This document shows, piece by piece, positions 1 to 12,038 of a stretch of 64,000 nucleotides of DNA. Origin of the DNA: Coffea arabica (taxonomy: Eukaryota > Streptophyta > Magnoliopsida > Gentianales > Rubiaceae); NCBI RefSeq assembly GCF_036785885.1, contig NC_092316.1, positions 50,043,001-50,107,000 of the forward strand, written 5' to 3'. Made by a program: the position numbers and the translations under genes. How positions within the stretch are numbered: the stretch's first letter is position 1; the number at the start of each line of letters is the position of its first letter. Under the pieces are notes generated by a model that worked only from the letters and a program-made list of their open reading frames with translations, did not search any database and was not told the DNA's origin.

Positions 1-1187
1 CGTACTAATTGTTTGTGTCACAAAAGTTAAACCACCAATTTTGAAAATCATATATATATATATATATATTTTAATCAAAAGCTAGTTCTTCTCCACGACC
101 CCCCACTTATATTAAGGAGGGAGAGTAGGGAGACGAACCACTATTTGTTCTAGGTACTTGCTGAAGGAAAATTACTCATAAAATAATGGAATCAATAGCG
201 AATAAAACAAATCTATTTTTTTTTTAGATATATTGTATCTGTAAAATTACAGATCTGATCTATTATTTCTAGTGCATGTTTAGCCTGTTATTGAAGCAGC
301 GATGTAAATCAAATCGTACCGAATGATTTCTAACAATTTGTTAATGAAATTTACTTTTTAATAGAAAAAAAATAGCGAATAAAAAAAGATGAGAGCAGCC
401 CCAAGATCACTAAATAGCTTCTTAATCCCAATTAGCTTTAACTCAGTGGTACTAGAGTCGTCTCCAAAGTTATGAGTTCTTGACTTCCAACCTCAATTTC
501 AACCAGATGTACCCCAAAAAGAAGGCAATAGGGAAAGATACAATTCTACTTTTGCATAGAAGAAAATGAGAGAACACGAAATCTGCGTGAATTTCAACGC
601 AAAGGAACTCATGCTAGATACTGACCTTAACCAGTCAAAATAGACACAAAAACCACTTGGCATTTTGGCAATCTTACAAAGCTATTTCTTTACAATGTAT
701 TAGCTTTCACAATGACAAAGATAGAGGTAGAAAATAACAAGGCCTACTGAGTTGATGATACAACCAAAAAAGTTTCTTGTTTACATATGTATATATATAT
801 ATACATAATTGTCTATGTCATGATGTTTTTCAAGTCAAAAATTTTCAGCAAGAAAAAGTGTGCTCTTAAATTCGACATTATCATTCTTGACTTTGTGAAA
901 AAGCATTTTGCCTCAGATGAGGTGGTAAGAACAAGTCCACATGAAACGGATTTTATGTCATTTTTCATTCGGTGGTCTTCAATCTTGAAATTTAGATAAC
1001 TACAAGGTCTTGGATTCCGATTGATCAAATGAGCACAAGTAAGAAGAAAGTCACTTCTACGTTATCGATTTTACGTACACAGCTTGGCGACATGGATGAG
1101 ATTTTCTTCACAAAAATCTGAAGGCCCTAGACATGGGTTCATACAGGGAACCACAACAAAAACCCACATCATGGATTTTGTCAGATC

Positions 1188-1222
<35 letters not shown>

Positions 1223-1240
1223 GGTACTCCTCCTGCCCAA
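1..1240. other. Non-coding region with simple repeats
   Basis: No credible gene is visible. There is a TA microsatellite at about 50-70 and a run of about 33 T at 1187-1219. Bases 210-370 resemble 46,130-46,335: both end in a shared AATTTGTTAATGAAATTTAC block followed by an A-rich tail, so they are two diverged copies of one dispersed repeat, possibly a LINE or SINE 3' end. The short open frames at 787-1028 overlap on both strands and have no recognisable features. Confidence 0.5.
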
Positions 1241-1244
1241 ACTA

Positions 1245-1555
1245 GGGTGCTTTCGATAAAATCGAAATATGAAATCCGAAGTATAAATTTATTAAATTAC
1301 TGAATTATTAAGAACTAACAAGAAATCTGAAGTGTGAATTCGTTAAATCTGATATATGTAAGTGTATATTATACTAAGTGATAAGTAAATAACTTATTGC
1401 TTATTTTTTTGAAGCAAGTTTTGCCTACCAAATTTAGTGTCATATAATTAATTAAGATGTTCTATTTTTTGTTATCAGAAGTGTCTGAACACATTAATAT
1501 CTGAATTCATTAAGTTTAAGTGCTGAATTAGGTTATCAAATGTATGAATGAGAAA
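1245..1555. mobile_element. MITE-like element, copy 1
   Basis: About 300 bp, AT-rich, non-coding. It begins GGGTGCTTTCGATAAAA and ends near a degenerate inverted match (GGTTATCAAATGTAT). The interior aligns in order with 41,051-41,310: shared blocks include AAGTGATAAGT, GCAAGTTTT, TTAATTAA and GTCTGAAC. Two dispersed copies with matching ends suggest a small hAT-like non-autonomous transposon. The right end and target duplication are not clear. Confidence 0.45.
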
Positions 1556-2927
1556 AAGAATAAGAATAATCTATCACAAGTTTTAAAAAAAAAAGAAAAA
1601 ACTTAAGAAGAAAAGAACACAACTCATCAATGAAGAAATTCTTCAAAATTTGAGCCTTTTGTCAGCGCCATTATCTCCATTTCCCCACTTTTCACCCATT
1701 CTAGCAAGGTTTTTCAACTCTCAAATGTATTTCGTTATAATTTCATCTCATTGGGAAAGATAAAAATTTATTTCGTTAGGATTTTCCCATTGTGAATCGA
1801 TTATGATGTAGGAGCATAATTAATTCAAACCTTCATTTGGTGAACAGTTTTATTGGCTTATGATTGTAGTGATAGCTTGCTTAGGGGTAAAGCACCGAAC
1901 ATAAACTCTAACAAGAAAAATAAATCTATCTCAATTTACAGCATCATAGATTGGCTCAAAATTAAAAAGGAAAAAAATTCCACATCTTTTTCAGCGTTTT
2001 TTCTGTGGGCTCTGCTCAATAATTCAGGTCTGTGTTGGGCCATTGGTCTGAGTATCAGGCTTCCTAGAAAGATGCATGCCATTTTTCCACCAAATCTTGA
2101 ATCCAAATAGGCCCAAGAAACATAAGATTGGATCAAGTGGGTAAAGAGTGAAACAGAATCTCTGATTTTGTTTTGGCAAATATGTCCCTTTTCTACTTTT
2201 TTCTCAGAAAATAGTGAGATGATTTCACTAATAAATTCCAATCTAAAAAACAAGTTTTTGACCAAAATTAAATGTGGCCTACATGATGAACAGAATAATA
2301 ACATATATTCCAGCTGACAAATACCACATTCAATAGATAACATGCAAAACACCAGATCTGAAATCGACTATATTTCCATTTGCCACCCACAAAAAAAAAA
2401 TCAAAATGCAGCTCCTTTTCCTTCACCATCTTCAGGACCCCAGATGGTGATTCATATCCTTTTCCCTGTTGAAGAATGTTTCCCTTTCATCTTTAAGGAT
2501 TAGCAATAATGTCTTGTTAAAGCATTTTGCAAACGATCTAGACTGAAATCTAGAATGTTTGGCTTTGTTTCTCCAATGAGGCTCCAACCTCAGCTCCTTC
2601 CCAACTCCAACTTACTGTTTTCGTGCATTCCTACTGACCATGTTGCAGTGGTGCTGCCCCTGAAATTTCATAAGCTAATAACCTAGTCCCCTAGCAACCA
2701 ATTGAATATGAGTTTAAAATGATCAAATCAACGTATCAGAGAAAGGTTTCATGGACAAAGTGTCAGAATCCTGGTCACCTTAGTGAAATGTATCCCTGCA
2801 TGGCAGAGTATGCAAGAGTGTCAAAAACTGGTGCCTCCAGAAAAAAATAGATAACAAGAGTATTAAGGTGGCAAAGATGGGACCTATAAGAGTGCAAAGA
2901 TTAAAGTTAAGACAGTTGTTAGGACCA
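1556..2927. other. Intergenic, nothing recognised
   Basis: AT-rich sequence without a supportable gene. The longest open frame (1936-2352, minus) shows no domain, repeat or targeting feature and overlaps another frame on the opposite strand. The third exon of the decayed hydrolase copy would be expected at the right end of this stretch, but I could not find it. Confidence 0.4.
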
Positions 2928-4490
2928 AGAGTATTAAATACGAAGTGATTATTCCTTGAATGAGTGCTAAAATCTCGAATAAATGCAATTGGAAGAGGAC
3001 CAGCCTGAGTAGGTGCAACAGCAATGCCAGCTTCCTTTACCAAACCCTCTTTTCCATAGCTGCATAAATTTTTCCACAACTCATCAAATGTGACCTGTTT
3101 TTCACTTTTTCGTGCCAAAGAGTTTAGGCAAAGCTTCTGGTGTTGTTAATGAACAATAACATTTCAAAGATACATTTAGCCCACAAGGTCTGCAAATTGA
3201 AAATGGTTCGATAACTTACTGGGAAAGAAGCTACAGGATGTCTTACTACAAACAGAAACAAGGAAACAATATGATTGAAGGAAGTGCAGCAAATAAGAGA
3301 ACAAGAAACATTATGAAAGAAGAACCTAACAGATAAATTGGTAGAATGAGTACTGTGATTTCAAGGAAAGACTTAACAAAAGAACGTACTTAGGGGGCAA
3401 AAAGCACACACACACAACAGTGGTCATTGTGTCGCAAGTAGATTATAGGTGAATATACTTGTGATGTTTGACTAAGTATATATGTACAGGTATAGTCTGT
3501 ATGAGCACGTCCATCATTAGAAAAACAGAGTATGCTGATATCCTTTCTAATTCAGTCAGTAAGCACCACCTTTTGGAATCAAAGTATGTGGATGCTTAGC
3601 CCATTTGCACAAAACTTTGCAAAAATTCTGTAAACAGACTATAAAGACGGAATCAGTACAAACATTCACAAAGATACATCTAAGGAATCTTTAGCAATAA
3701 CACCATAAAAATGCATTTTGATTCTAAAATTGTTGAATCTATTCCATATTCTTGATTTTGAAAATTCTTAACACAAGAAAAGAAAAACACAAAAAACAAG
3801 CCTGCCCTTGATGTTCTGAAATGAATAAAAAATTTTAAAATCAGCTTCTCATCACCAATCATTCCTAAGAAAAAATTCAGTCAATTAGAATCAGTAGGGG
3901 GAAAAGAAAAGAAGAGAAAAACTTTAGCAACACCTTAGATCACAAGTTTTTGCTCTTACCATAAGAAAATGACCTCAATAAGGCCAAACATAATTCAGGG
4001 TTAAAGTAGAAATCTTGCAATTGAGCATGGACATTCAATATCATGCAGTCCTAAGGATCAGAAAAGCAGAAAATCTGACAAATAAACAAGTTCAAGAATC
4101 TTCACATTGTCCATATTTTGGCATAGCACAGGAAAAGTTGCATGAATGTATAAAACTAAGTTTAAGCATGTTGGAGGATCTATTTAACAGATAAACATGT
4201 AGAAAAACCAAAGGGATTAATCAACCAATTTCTACCTCTCAGGATACTACAAACCAGGCCAATTGAAAAGCGTTGCTGTGCAATTCACTTAGCTATCTTG
4301 TCCAACAATATCTTTTGCCACTGCTCTCCACTTGTCCATTGTATTAATTTTAGAAATATCGGGATGATCAATATATCCAGTCAAGTGATGCTGCACAGTG
4401 TTTTACTCCCATTCATATGACTACTGAATCACCCTTGGATTTCCATGGCCATCTGCTTGATGATGTAGATAATTTAGGGGCAGGAAAGGA
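2928..4490 (-). pseudogene. Decayed alpha/beta-hydrolase paralogue
   Basis: A degenerate copy of the intact hydrolase at 8086-11594. The exon-2 relic lies at about 2950-3055, where the translation GLVKEAGIAVAPTQAGPLPI parallels GLVKPTAIAAVTPTWAGPLPI of the intact gene. The following intron is also alike (an ATAGG...GCCACCTT...TATTTTTTTCT series). Exon-1 relics lie at 4290-4350, corresponding to the VEEWREVAKDIVG segment, and 4425-4490, corresponding to the SSWQWKFRDNS segment. The region that should encode the GGGHA loop is replaced by unrelated sequence, exon 3 was not found, and the pieces share no open frame. Order and strand are conserved, so this is a DNA-level duplicate and not a retrocopy. 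It sits just downstream of the PPR gene. Confidence 0.75.
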
Positions 4491-4856
4491 AGAAAGAATT
4501 GGAGATAGCATAGAGAAGCTAAACATGCCTTACATGTAATGCATACAAGGAATGGGTTGTGCCCTTGAACCATAGAGAAGGTTGATTACTGAATAATTGC
4601 TCAAAAAGCAATACGCTTTTCTTCTGTTTTCGTTTCCCTTCATCCTGCTGCTGGAATTTGAGCCCCTGTGCGTGCATGAGTGAGTGTATAGAGACAGGAA
4701 GGGAGTTGGTTAACTTTATTTGTGTATCAAGAAAACAGGTGCCAAGACTAGGGTATGGAATGTTGCATTCCTCAGTTGTAAGCTCTAGGTTTTCTTCTCA
4801 CCTTCTGGAAAGCTTCCTCTTATCAAATCCTCCTACACATCAAGCACAGAACTATA

Positions 4857-6413
4857 TTAGAATTTGTCAACTTCAATCATGCTCCAACCAGGAATTTTCT
4901 TCATCTTCAGCTCTGCCATTGATTCTCTTATCATAACAACATCATTTTGCTTCCCAGCAACAGCATAGGTATTTGACAACAGAACATGGTCACCCGAATT
5001 ATCAGGATCTGCCTTAGCAAGTCTCTCCTTAACTCGCTCAGCCAAAACAACATCTCCGAAAAAGCTACAAGCCCCAAGAAGTGTTCGCCAAATAATAGCT
5101 GTAGGAGGAATTGGCATTTGAATCACAAAATCATATGCTTTTTGCAGCAGACCAGCCCGGCCATATAAGTCGACCACACAGCCATAATGCTCAATGGTTG
5201 GATCAATTCCATACTCTTCTGTCATTTTGGAGAAAATCTTGTACCCTTGTTCAATTAGCCCAGCATGACTGCATGCTTTAAGGATAGCGATAAAAGTGAT
5301 CCCATCAGGTTTGATACCAGATTCCTTCATCTCATTAAAAAGTTTTATCGCGCCCTCACCATACCCTTGCATTGCAAGCCCAGTAACCATCGAAGTCCAC
5401 GAAACAATACTCTTCTTTCCTGGCATTCTCTTGAAAACCAAACAAGCCATATCCAAACTCCCACACTTAGAATAAGTATCCAAAAGTGCATTATTCACTG
5501 AAAGAATCCAAACCATTCCAGATTTCTCAATAAATCCATGTAATGTTATTGCAAACGCCAATGCCCCAGATTGTGCACAGGCAGATAGAACCCCTGTCAA
5601 GCTTACCTCATTCGGTGTCAACCCAAGCCTCCGCAACTCCCTAAAGTAACTCAATGCCTCATCATAAGAACCACTCTGAGCTAAGCCAATAATGATTGTA
5701 CTCCACGAAACATCATCCTTAATTAACATCCCCAAGAACAACTTCTTTGCAAGCTCAAGCTCACCAACCTTAGTATACCCCGCAAGCATCACATTCATCG
5801 AAGTCAAGTCCCTAAAAGGCATTAAATAAAATATCCCTTCAGCACCCTTTAAATCATAACACCTAAAATAAGCCGTGAGCATCGCATTCCACGCAACAAC
5901 ATTTGGTTCAGGCATTTCATCAAACATCTTCCTCGAGAAGCCAACTATCCCACATTCTGCATACATACTAACAATAGTAGTCCCAACAAAAGCATGAGAA
6001 TCAAGCCCACGCACAAGTGCTTGACAATGCAGCTGAGAACCCATTCTTAAACACCTAGCATTGGCTGCCCCTTTGAGCAGAAATGCAAAAGAAAAGCTAT
6101 CAGGCGGGAAATTTGAATATCCGAGCATGTGAGTGAATATAGACAGTGACTTTTGAGGAGTTTCTGATTCACCAAGCCCCCGAATGAGAGTGTTGTACAT
6201 GAAAGCATCTGGGTTTGGAGTGTAGGTGAAAAGGCGGTGCGCATAGTCAAGGGAATCGGAGAGGTTTATGGAGCAGTGAAGGAGGAGTTTTCCGGCCACG
6301 AAGGGGTCAGAGTCGAGACCTTTTTTCAAGACTTGGGCGTGGATTTGTTTGAGGGATTTGAGAGTTTTGCAGTTGGTTAGTAATGAGAGGGAGAATTGAT
6401 GGGGTTTGCTCAT
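4857..6413 (-). CDS. PPR protein, PLS class with E domain
   Basis: An intronless 518-residue pentatricopeptide-repeat protein. Members of this family bind organellar RNA in a sequence-specific way and act in editing, splicing or stability in mitochondria or plastids. The N-terminus has the usual lead-in ([19 protein letters not shown], about residues 15-33). Repeats with P/L/S-type motifs follow, for example [53 protein letters not shown] and [21 protein letters not shown]. The E region ([20 protein letters not shown] to [11 protein letters not shown]) ends the protein. The frame stops at once after the E motif, so there is no DYW deaminase domain, and none is visible in the next 200 bp. It may be a true E-class protein or a DYW protein that lost its tail. 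A possible AATAAA lies about 140 bp past the stop. The target RNA cannot be read from the sequence. Confidence 0.93.
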   Translation of the reverse strand: MSKPHQFSLSLLTNCKTLKSLKQIHAQVLKKGLDSDPFVAGKLLLHCSINLSDSLDYAHRLFTYTPNPDAFMYNTLIRGLGESETPQKSLSIFTHMLGYSNFPPDSFSFAFLLKGAANARCLRMGSQLHCQALVRGLDSHAFVGTTIVSMYAECGIVGFSRKMFDEMPEPNVVAWNAMLTAYFRCYDLKGAEGIFYLMPFRDLTSMNVMLAGYTKVGELELAKKLFLGMLIKDDVSWSTIIIGLAQSGSYDEALSYFRELRRLGLTPNEVSLTGVLSACAQSGALAFAITLHGFIEKSGMVWILSVNNALLDTYSKCGSLDMACLVFKRMPGKKSIVSWTSMVTGLAMQGYGEGAIKLFNEMKESGIKPDGITFIAILKACSHAGLIEQGYKIFSKMTEEYGIDPTIEHYGCVVDLYGRAGLLQKAYDFVIQMPIPPTAIIWRTLLGACSFFGDVVLAERVKERLAKADPDNSGDHVLLSNTYAVAGKQNDVVMIRESMAELKMKKIPGWSMIEVDKF

Positions 6414-6930
6414 TTCGCCCTTGAATTCGTTTGTTGGTGTTTATGGTCATTCATATTTCATAGTTGGTATTTAGAAACGGTCATTTGGATTTGGAGGGAA
6501 AACCAACGGTTTTGTTGGTTTGTTAGGCTGGCAACAGAGTTTTAGTTCACTTAATAGGAGCTCCAGGAGTTTTATGTTGAAATTGTTAGGGATAAACTCA
6601 TCTAAGATGTCAATTAGGTAATCCATTATAACATCATAGAAGTATGAGATATGAGTATTAACTAACAGAATTCATATTTCAAAAAAAAAAAAAAAGAATT
6701 CACTCGAAAAGCGTAATTTACTTTTTAAGATTTATGATCAGTATAGAAAAACATATCTTCTCGTTAATCTACTAATGTGAAGATTTTGTCGAAGGATGAG
6801 AAGAACCATTGGCTTTTAGAACATAGTTACTTTAAATAATAATTTGCAGATTTGGATTTGTGTTCGGTTCTCCGGTAGATATTTTTCAATTGCAAAATGC
6901 ATCAGAGCCTTGGGTAGTAAGAAGATGCTA
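6414..6930. other. Upstream region of the PPR gene
   Basis: Contains the 5' flank of the PPR gene (transcribed leftwards). It is AT-rich with a short A run at about 6681-6695. I see no clear core promoter and no other gene. Confidence 0.35.
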
Positions 6931-6934
6931 TGGT

Positions 6935-7082
6935 TATATGTTAAGTTAGTTATAGTGGCTAAGATTTAGAGGTCGTGGGTTCAAATTCCCTATTCCTGCC
7001 TCTTCTCTTTTTCCTAAATTCCATCATTGCTCTCTTTTTCCTAAATTCCATCCCTGCTCTGCTAGAAAAGAAAAAAAAAAGG
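6935..7082 (+). mobile_element. SINE-like element, copy 1
   Basis: A tRNA-type internal promoter is suggested by GTGGGTTCAAATTCCC (B-box like) at about 6978-6993, and the element ends in an A-rich tail at about 7070. A 27-bp unit, CTCTTTTTCCTAAATTCCATC plus 6 bp, is repeated twice at about 7004-7057. A related copy with the same order (AGGTCTGGGTTTTGAT, CATCCCTCTTCTGCTA, A-rich tail) lies at 57,545-57,685. It cannot fold as a tRNA, so it is not a tRNA gene. Confidence 0.5.
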
Positions 7083-7204
7083 GTTAGTAGTCAATGAATT
7101 GTAGAAAAAAGAGTACATATAACATTTTTATTTCAGTTTTAGACTCTTGGAAAATACTTAGATTTCAAAGTAAAAAGAATCTCTTGGAGTTATGGATTTA
7201 CATT

Positions 7205-7425
7205 TTTGATCCAGTGGCCACCTGGGGAACTTAACTTCCATGCTGGAGTGTTGATTAGGGTTCGAACCTTGCCAACATCAACATCAATTCCGTCAAGAGC
7301 AGTAGTAGCGAGCAGGTACACTACAGGAATAGCGGCAGACGTTTCCTCCACCCACCATCCCCTTCCCCATGACCCCTCCTTGTAATTGTATACGATGTCA
7401 GGAAAGCAAAAAAAAAAAAAAAAAC
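7205..7425 (+). mobile_element. Second SINE-like element
   Basis: A B-box-like GGTTCGAACCTTG lies at about 7258-7270, with a 16-bp A run ending at about 7425. Length and layout suit a plant SINE, but I did not find a convincing target duplication. Just downstream, 7443-7510 holds a 41-bp tandem duplication built on AGCGGAGGTAGTACAAGGC. Confidence 0.4.
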
Positions 7426-8085
7426 GTTGTAGCATGGGAAGGCTAGCGGATGTAGTACAAGGCTATGGTTGTAGCTTGGAGGGCCAGCGGAGGTAGTACA
7501 AGGCTATGGATGCTTACTTGCTAAGCATACATGTCTTGGAACAAGTTGCTGAGCGCATAAAACCTTGTCTCCTATAACTAGTTCTGCTTTTCATTACATA
7601 AAATTTCATTTTCTTCAGTTTTAGAAGAACTTTCATGTAAGCTTTTGACAACGAACTTAACTAAGACCTGCTTCAATAATCAACAGATGCAAATGAGCTG
7701 CTGACTTGCCAATCAAAACGAAAATAACCATGGGCTGCCTTTATTTGAAGTGTTATTGCAAATACAATTTGTATATCAGCTGCCTGCTTCAAAAGCACAT
7801 TGAGTTACAGTGCAGAGTACAATCTCGAATCTAACTGCTGACACACACACAAACACACACAAAATTTAATATGGTGACATATTCTAAGAACCGAAGCAGC
7901 CACTTTTACTAACTTAGGATAGACAACAGAAAGAGGAAGTATGCTATTCTACATTCTTTGCCATTATAAAACCAGTGACACCTCATGTCTAGAAACAAGA
8001 TTGTTCATGAATTTCTTATTTAGTAGTGAAGCAGATATTTCAGCTGTGATGACTAGAAAAGGTTCTGTGTATCACTTTTAAGCCT
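7426..8085. other. Downstream flank of the hydrolase gene
   Basis: Probably includes the hydrolase 3' untranslated region (transcribed leftwards) and a short CA-rich simple repeat at about 7840-7862. No separate gene is visible. Confidence 0.35.
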
Positions 8086-11000
8086 TCAGTTGAAAATCTC
8101 CTGCAAAAATCTGTAGAGCTCTTCAGCAACCAGGCTGGGATACTCTTCTTGTGGAAGGAGGGCACCTGGCAACTCAACAAACTTGGTCACGCCTTTGGCA
8201 TTCCTGAGTGCTTCGATCTCTGCTTTTGACCTCTTGGGAGAACCAGTAGTTGACACTACTAGAACAGGAACTTCTCCTTCCAGTTTTGCAAAGAGTTCAA
8301 CAAACTCTTCACGGGACTTTACCGGGTCAAGTAAACCAGTCAAGAAAGCAGCAGGGACATACCGAGCACCATTCATCTTTGTAAGTGCATATCTACTCTC
8401 AACAATATTAGGTGTCACATTCTCAGGGTTTGCATAAACATGGGATTTATATTGCGACTCTATTGCTTTTTCATTGCTGACAAGCACATTGTACATCATC
8501 CAACCAACAGCGGGGGCTCTTAGCGTTCCTCTAAGGAAACCATATCTGGAAGACAAGGGAGGTCAGTATCCAGCTTGGCCGAGTAAATAGTCGAAACAAA
8601 CAATGTTTCCCCTATCAGCTTTACATACTACTTCCTGGCGCATATTCACAAAACAGTGGGATCAAGAATATTGTGTAAGTTTTTTAGATGCCAGTATAAT
8701 CTGCCCTGGGTGCATGTACACATAGCTGTTAACATATTTTCTCTTTGTTTCTTTTCAGGGCAATGCAACAATAGTATGGGTTCTTAAAAGGTGAAAAAGA
8801 AAAACTAAAATATTAAGAACTCAAGAAGTTATCAAAGAATGCCTAGCGCATGAAAAAATCTGGCTATGAATCTCATGATTGCTTGTAAGCTCAGGATCAA
8901 GGTTGTCCTTTATTTCAGAAGGGGAGAGGGGGCGGGCAAAGAAAATTTTACAGCAATGAGAAAAAAGAAAATACAATTAACTGGATGTCAAATCTAACCA
9001 AAGTAAGAAATCTTACAATTATTGAAAAACCCTGCCCTATTCCATGTGAGGTAGTGATGTTTGGCTAGTCAACTGTCCAACTTGTTTTATCTTCATATTT
9101 CATCAAAAAGTGTCAAGTGAACTGCAGATGTGATTAGCTTGGCGGCTTCTAATTCTTTTTGGCATAGGTCAAGACATAAATATATCAAACTTGCCTCTTA
9201 ATCTTTTAAGTGGGAAAAGGCTTGAAATTAACGCCATAACGAAATTCCAACCTTGTTTGCATTCTTTTGGGCTGTTGATCGCTGTCACCTCTCCAAAAGT
9301 GAATTAACTCATCCGGTTTCATACTTCGTGACAAAAACTCACATGTATAATCCAGGACAAAACACCAGGATAAATTTCCGAAGTTTAAATGGTCCGTTGT
9401 ATTGAATGAAATTTTTTTCAAGATATGAACAGATTAAGATGCAGGGACTAGAGAGTCTAAAATGAATTATCAATTTAGCATTCCCAAATTATGGCTAGGA
9501 AAGCTGCATTGCGCAATCACAGAAAGGAAGAATTGTTAACAGAGTTTTGACTTATAAATGTGCATCCATAAATTAAGAGTTCCAGGATGGACAAGATATT
9601 CAGCACATTAAGAAGTATTGCGAGAATGAACGGTACTTAATCTAAAACATAAATCAATGTAATGAGGGAGTGATAACTGGTGTACGGCAATCCTAAAAAG
9701 AAAAAAATACATAACCAAGGTGGCATAACACCTATAAGAGATAACATGAGAGAGAATCCAAAACAATAAAACCATGAGTGTGAGATAATTATACCTTGTT
9801 TCCATATTAGAGTCTCTCCCAAAAACAATAGGAAGCGGACCAGCCCAGGTAGGTGTAACTGCAGCAATGGCAGTTGGCTTCACCAAACCCTTTGTTGTGG
9901 CACGAACCGCAATTGTAGCAGCATGTCCTCCACCGAAAACCACCAAATCTTGATCTGCTTTATATGTCATAGCTAGTATTAGCAAGGCATACTACTTAAT
10001 TTGAGGAGTGCTGAGTAACATTTCAAAGTACTCATACGAAAGACTAGAATGGATGCATTCATGATAGAAAAATATAAATAGGCTGAATGAGAACATGAAA
10101 AATAAGAGGACAAAAGACAGGTAGAGATAGAAGTCACCCAATAAATAGAGTTGCAAAAAACCCTGTTTTTTCCCACGAGAATTAGTTAAGAATATACTCG
10201 CTCAGAAAAAAGAGCATAAAAGAGATGAAAGAGTTGCAAGAGGATAATTGACAACTAGAGATAGAAGTCACCCAATAAATAGAGTTGCAAAAGACCCTGT
10301 TTTTTTATCACGAGAATTAGTTATGAATATACTCACTCAGAAAAACATGCCAACATTGATAACAATCAACCAGAATGACATGCAACTAAGATCTGTATAT
10401 GTATTCAACAGGAGTATCAACAAAAAATGTCAGGTTTACAATGTCAAAAAGAAAATAATGTTGGTATTTTCTCTAGTCTAGTTAGAGAAAACCCACATTT
10501 GGAAGTCCAAAACTATGGATAACTATGCCATTAACATGAATCCCTCGAAAGTTCTACTAACATAAGCAAACCTTAATAGCATTACATATGCCATTAACAT
10601 GAATCTCCTGAAACTTCTATTAACATAAGCAAAACTTAACAGCATTATAGAGCATGAACATATGCTACATTCATGACACCAGAATTACTCAGAAAGAAAA
10701 ATCAAAACAAAATAATATTCACCTAAACTCTAAAAGCTTCACACTACTAAAACTTTCAAAATCAACATACTCATCAATCACACAGAGACAAAAAACTTAT
10801 CTTTACCAACACCATCTAGCGTAAGCTTTTACTCCTAATATATGCAAACAAGCTTTGACGAGGCTCATAATCAGTAGCCTAATTGTAAAATCAGAAATAT
10901 TATACCCAATAAATAGATCCAATTTGTCCCAAATATCAGCAAAATAATAAGATCCCAGAAAAACCAAGCTTCAGAAATCATACATACAAATGCAATCCTA

Positions 11001-11594
11001 TTTGAACTAATCCAAATTCAAGAACTTCACAGAGCTCATTAAATCTAAACAACGAAAACCAATAAATCAATCATTTTTTCCCTCTTACCAACCTGAATTG
11101 CTGCTGCTAAGAGGGCCATCAGGCGAGTTGACTAAGTCAACAAAGAACTTCTCCATCACATCAGCATTATAATCAAGCTTAGGCCTATCAGAATATCCCA
11201 GACCAGGCCAATCCACGATAGTAGCTCTGTAATTAACTGTCCCATCCCGTCCAACAATGTCTTTTGCCACTTCTCTCCATTCCTCCACTGTACTAACATC
11301 AGAAATAGTGGGAATCATCAGAATTTCCTTGGTGGGCTGCTGCTGATTTTTGCTCTCATTTCTCTTATGCTCCTCAAAGTGGATATTCACTGAATTGTCC
11401 CTGAATTTCCACTGCCAGCTGCTGGTTGATGTGGATAGTTTTGGGGAGGCTGAGGAAGAAGGAGGATAGTCTAGAGAAGTCGAAGAAGCCTTGATGACTA
11501 TAATGGGTTCATGAGGAAAAGATGGAGCTTTGGTCTTGTTGAAGGATAGAGTGATGGGTGATGATTGCTGAACAAGAATTGCTCTCATTGCCAT
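8086..11594 (-). CDS. Alpha/beta-hydrolase-fold protein, probably plastid-targeted
   Basis: Three exons, minus strand: 11594-11093, 9954-9795 and 8545-8086. Both introns have GT/AG ends and the frame is continuous over 1,122 bp, giving 373 residues. The first 55 or so residues are rich in Ser/Thr and poor in acidic residues, as in a chloroplast transit peptide. The fold is recognisable from ATIVDWPGLGYSDRP (strand and oxyanion-side loop), DLVVFGGGHAATIAV (about residues 170-184, the nucleophile-elbow position), the cap region GWMMYNVLVSNEKAIESQY, and GALLPQEEYPSLVAEEL near the C-terminus. The elbow reads G-G-G-H-A, with no Ser, Cys or Asp nucleophile, and no His is seen at the usual C-terminal GH position. 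It may therefore be a non-catalytic scaffold or use another mechanism. Intron 1 holds two small tandem duplications. The MULE boundary lies about 450 bp upstream of the start codon. Confidence 0.9.
10126..10342. repeat. Tandem duplication in hydrolase intron 1
   Basis: An 83-bp segment starting GATAGAAGTCACCCAATAAA occurs at 10,126 and again at 10,260 (spacing 134 bp) with few differences. A second duplication of about 63 bp, starting GCCATTAACATGAATC, occurs at 10,527 and 10,590. Both lie inside intron 1. Confidence 0.8.
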
Positions 11595-11930
11595 TTTTTC
11601 TTGCAGCAGAGGAAATTTTCAGATTTTTCTGCCTGTTTTTGAGGAAGATGGAACTTTGGTGGGGTTGGACGAAGGTGGAACTTGGGAATTTAAATTTATT
11701 TATTTATTTGCTGGTCGTCAAAGAGCCATTTACTTGTTCTCACGGAAAAAATGAAAAAAGAAAAGAAATTATTTCCTTTTCGGTTTTCATTTATTTATTG
11801 GATCATTTTTGCCCTTTCGTTTTTCAATTGGTTTTTTTTTTAAAGTATTATTTAACTTGTCTGGACCTTTGCTATTAACTACGTGTCACGATATATTTGC
11901 AGAAATAATGATATATATATTATTTTAAAG

Positions 11931-12038
11931 GTTAATCACAAAAACTCCCTCTAGAATTTAACGACTTTTGCACTTTACCCTTTAAAGTTTTTTTTTCCTA
12001 GTTTATCCCCTAAACTGTTATTCAACTCTAATACTACA
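11931..12038. repeat. TIR-like sequence just outside the MULE, left side
   Basis: This stretch (GGTTAATCACAAAAACTCCC ... GCACTTTACCCTTTAAAG ... TTTATCCCCTAAAC ... CAACTCTAATACTACATAAT) resembles the MULE end that follows it, in the same orientation. A comparable stretch lies outside the right end at 39,547-39,670, also ending CAACTCCAATAAATAATG. The MULE therefore seems to sit among older ends of the same family. Confidence 0.5.

Noticed and set aside
1936-2352. Open frame of 138 codons on the minus strand
   Set aside because: No domain, no homologous feature in the window and conflicting open frames on the other strand; probably chance.
6951-7000. A possible tRNA gene (GTGGGTTCAAATTCCC)
   Set aside because: The B-box-like motif has no matching acceptor or anticodon arm; a related A-tailed copy elsewhere makes a SINE more likely.
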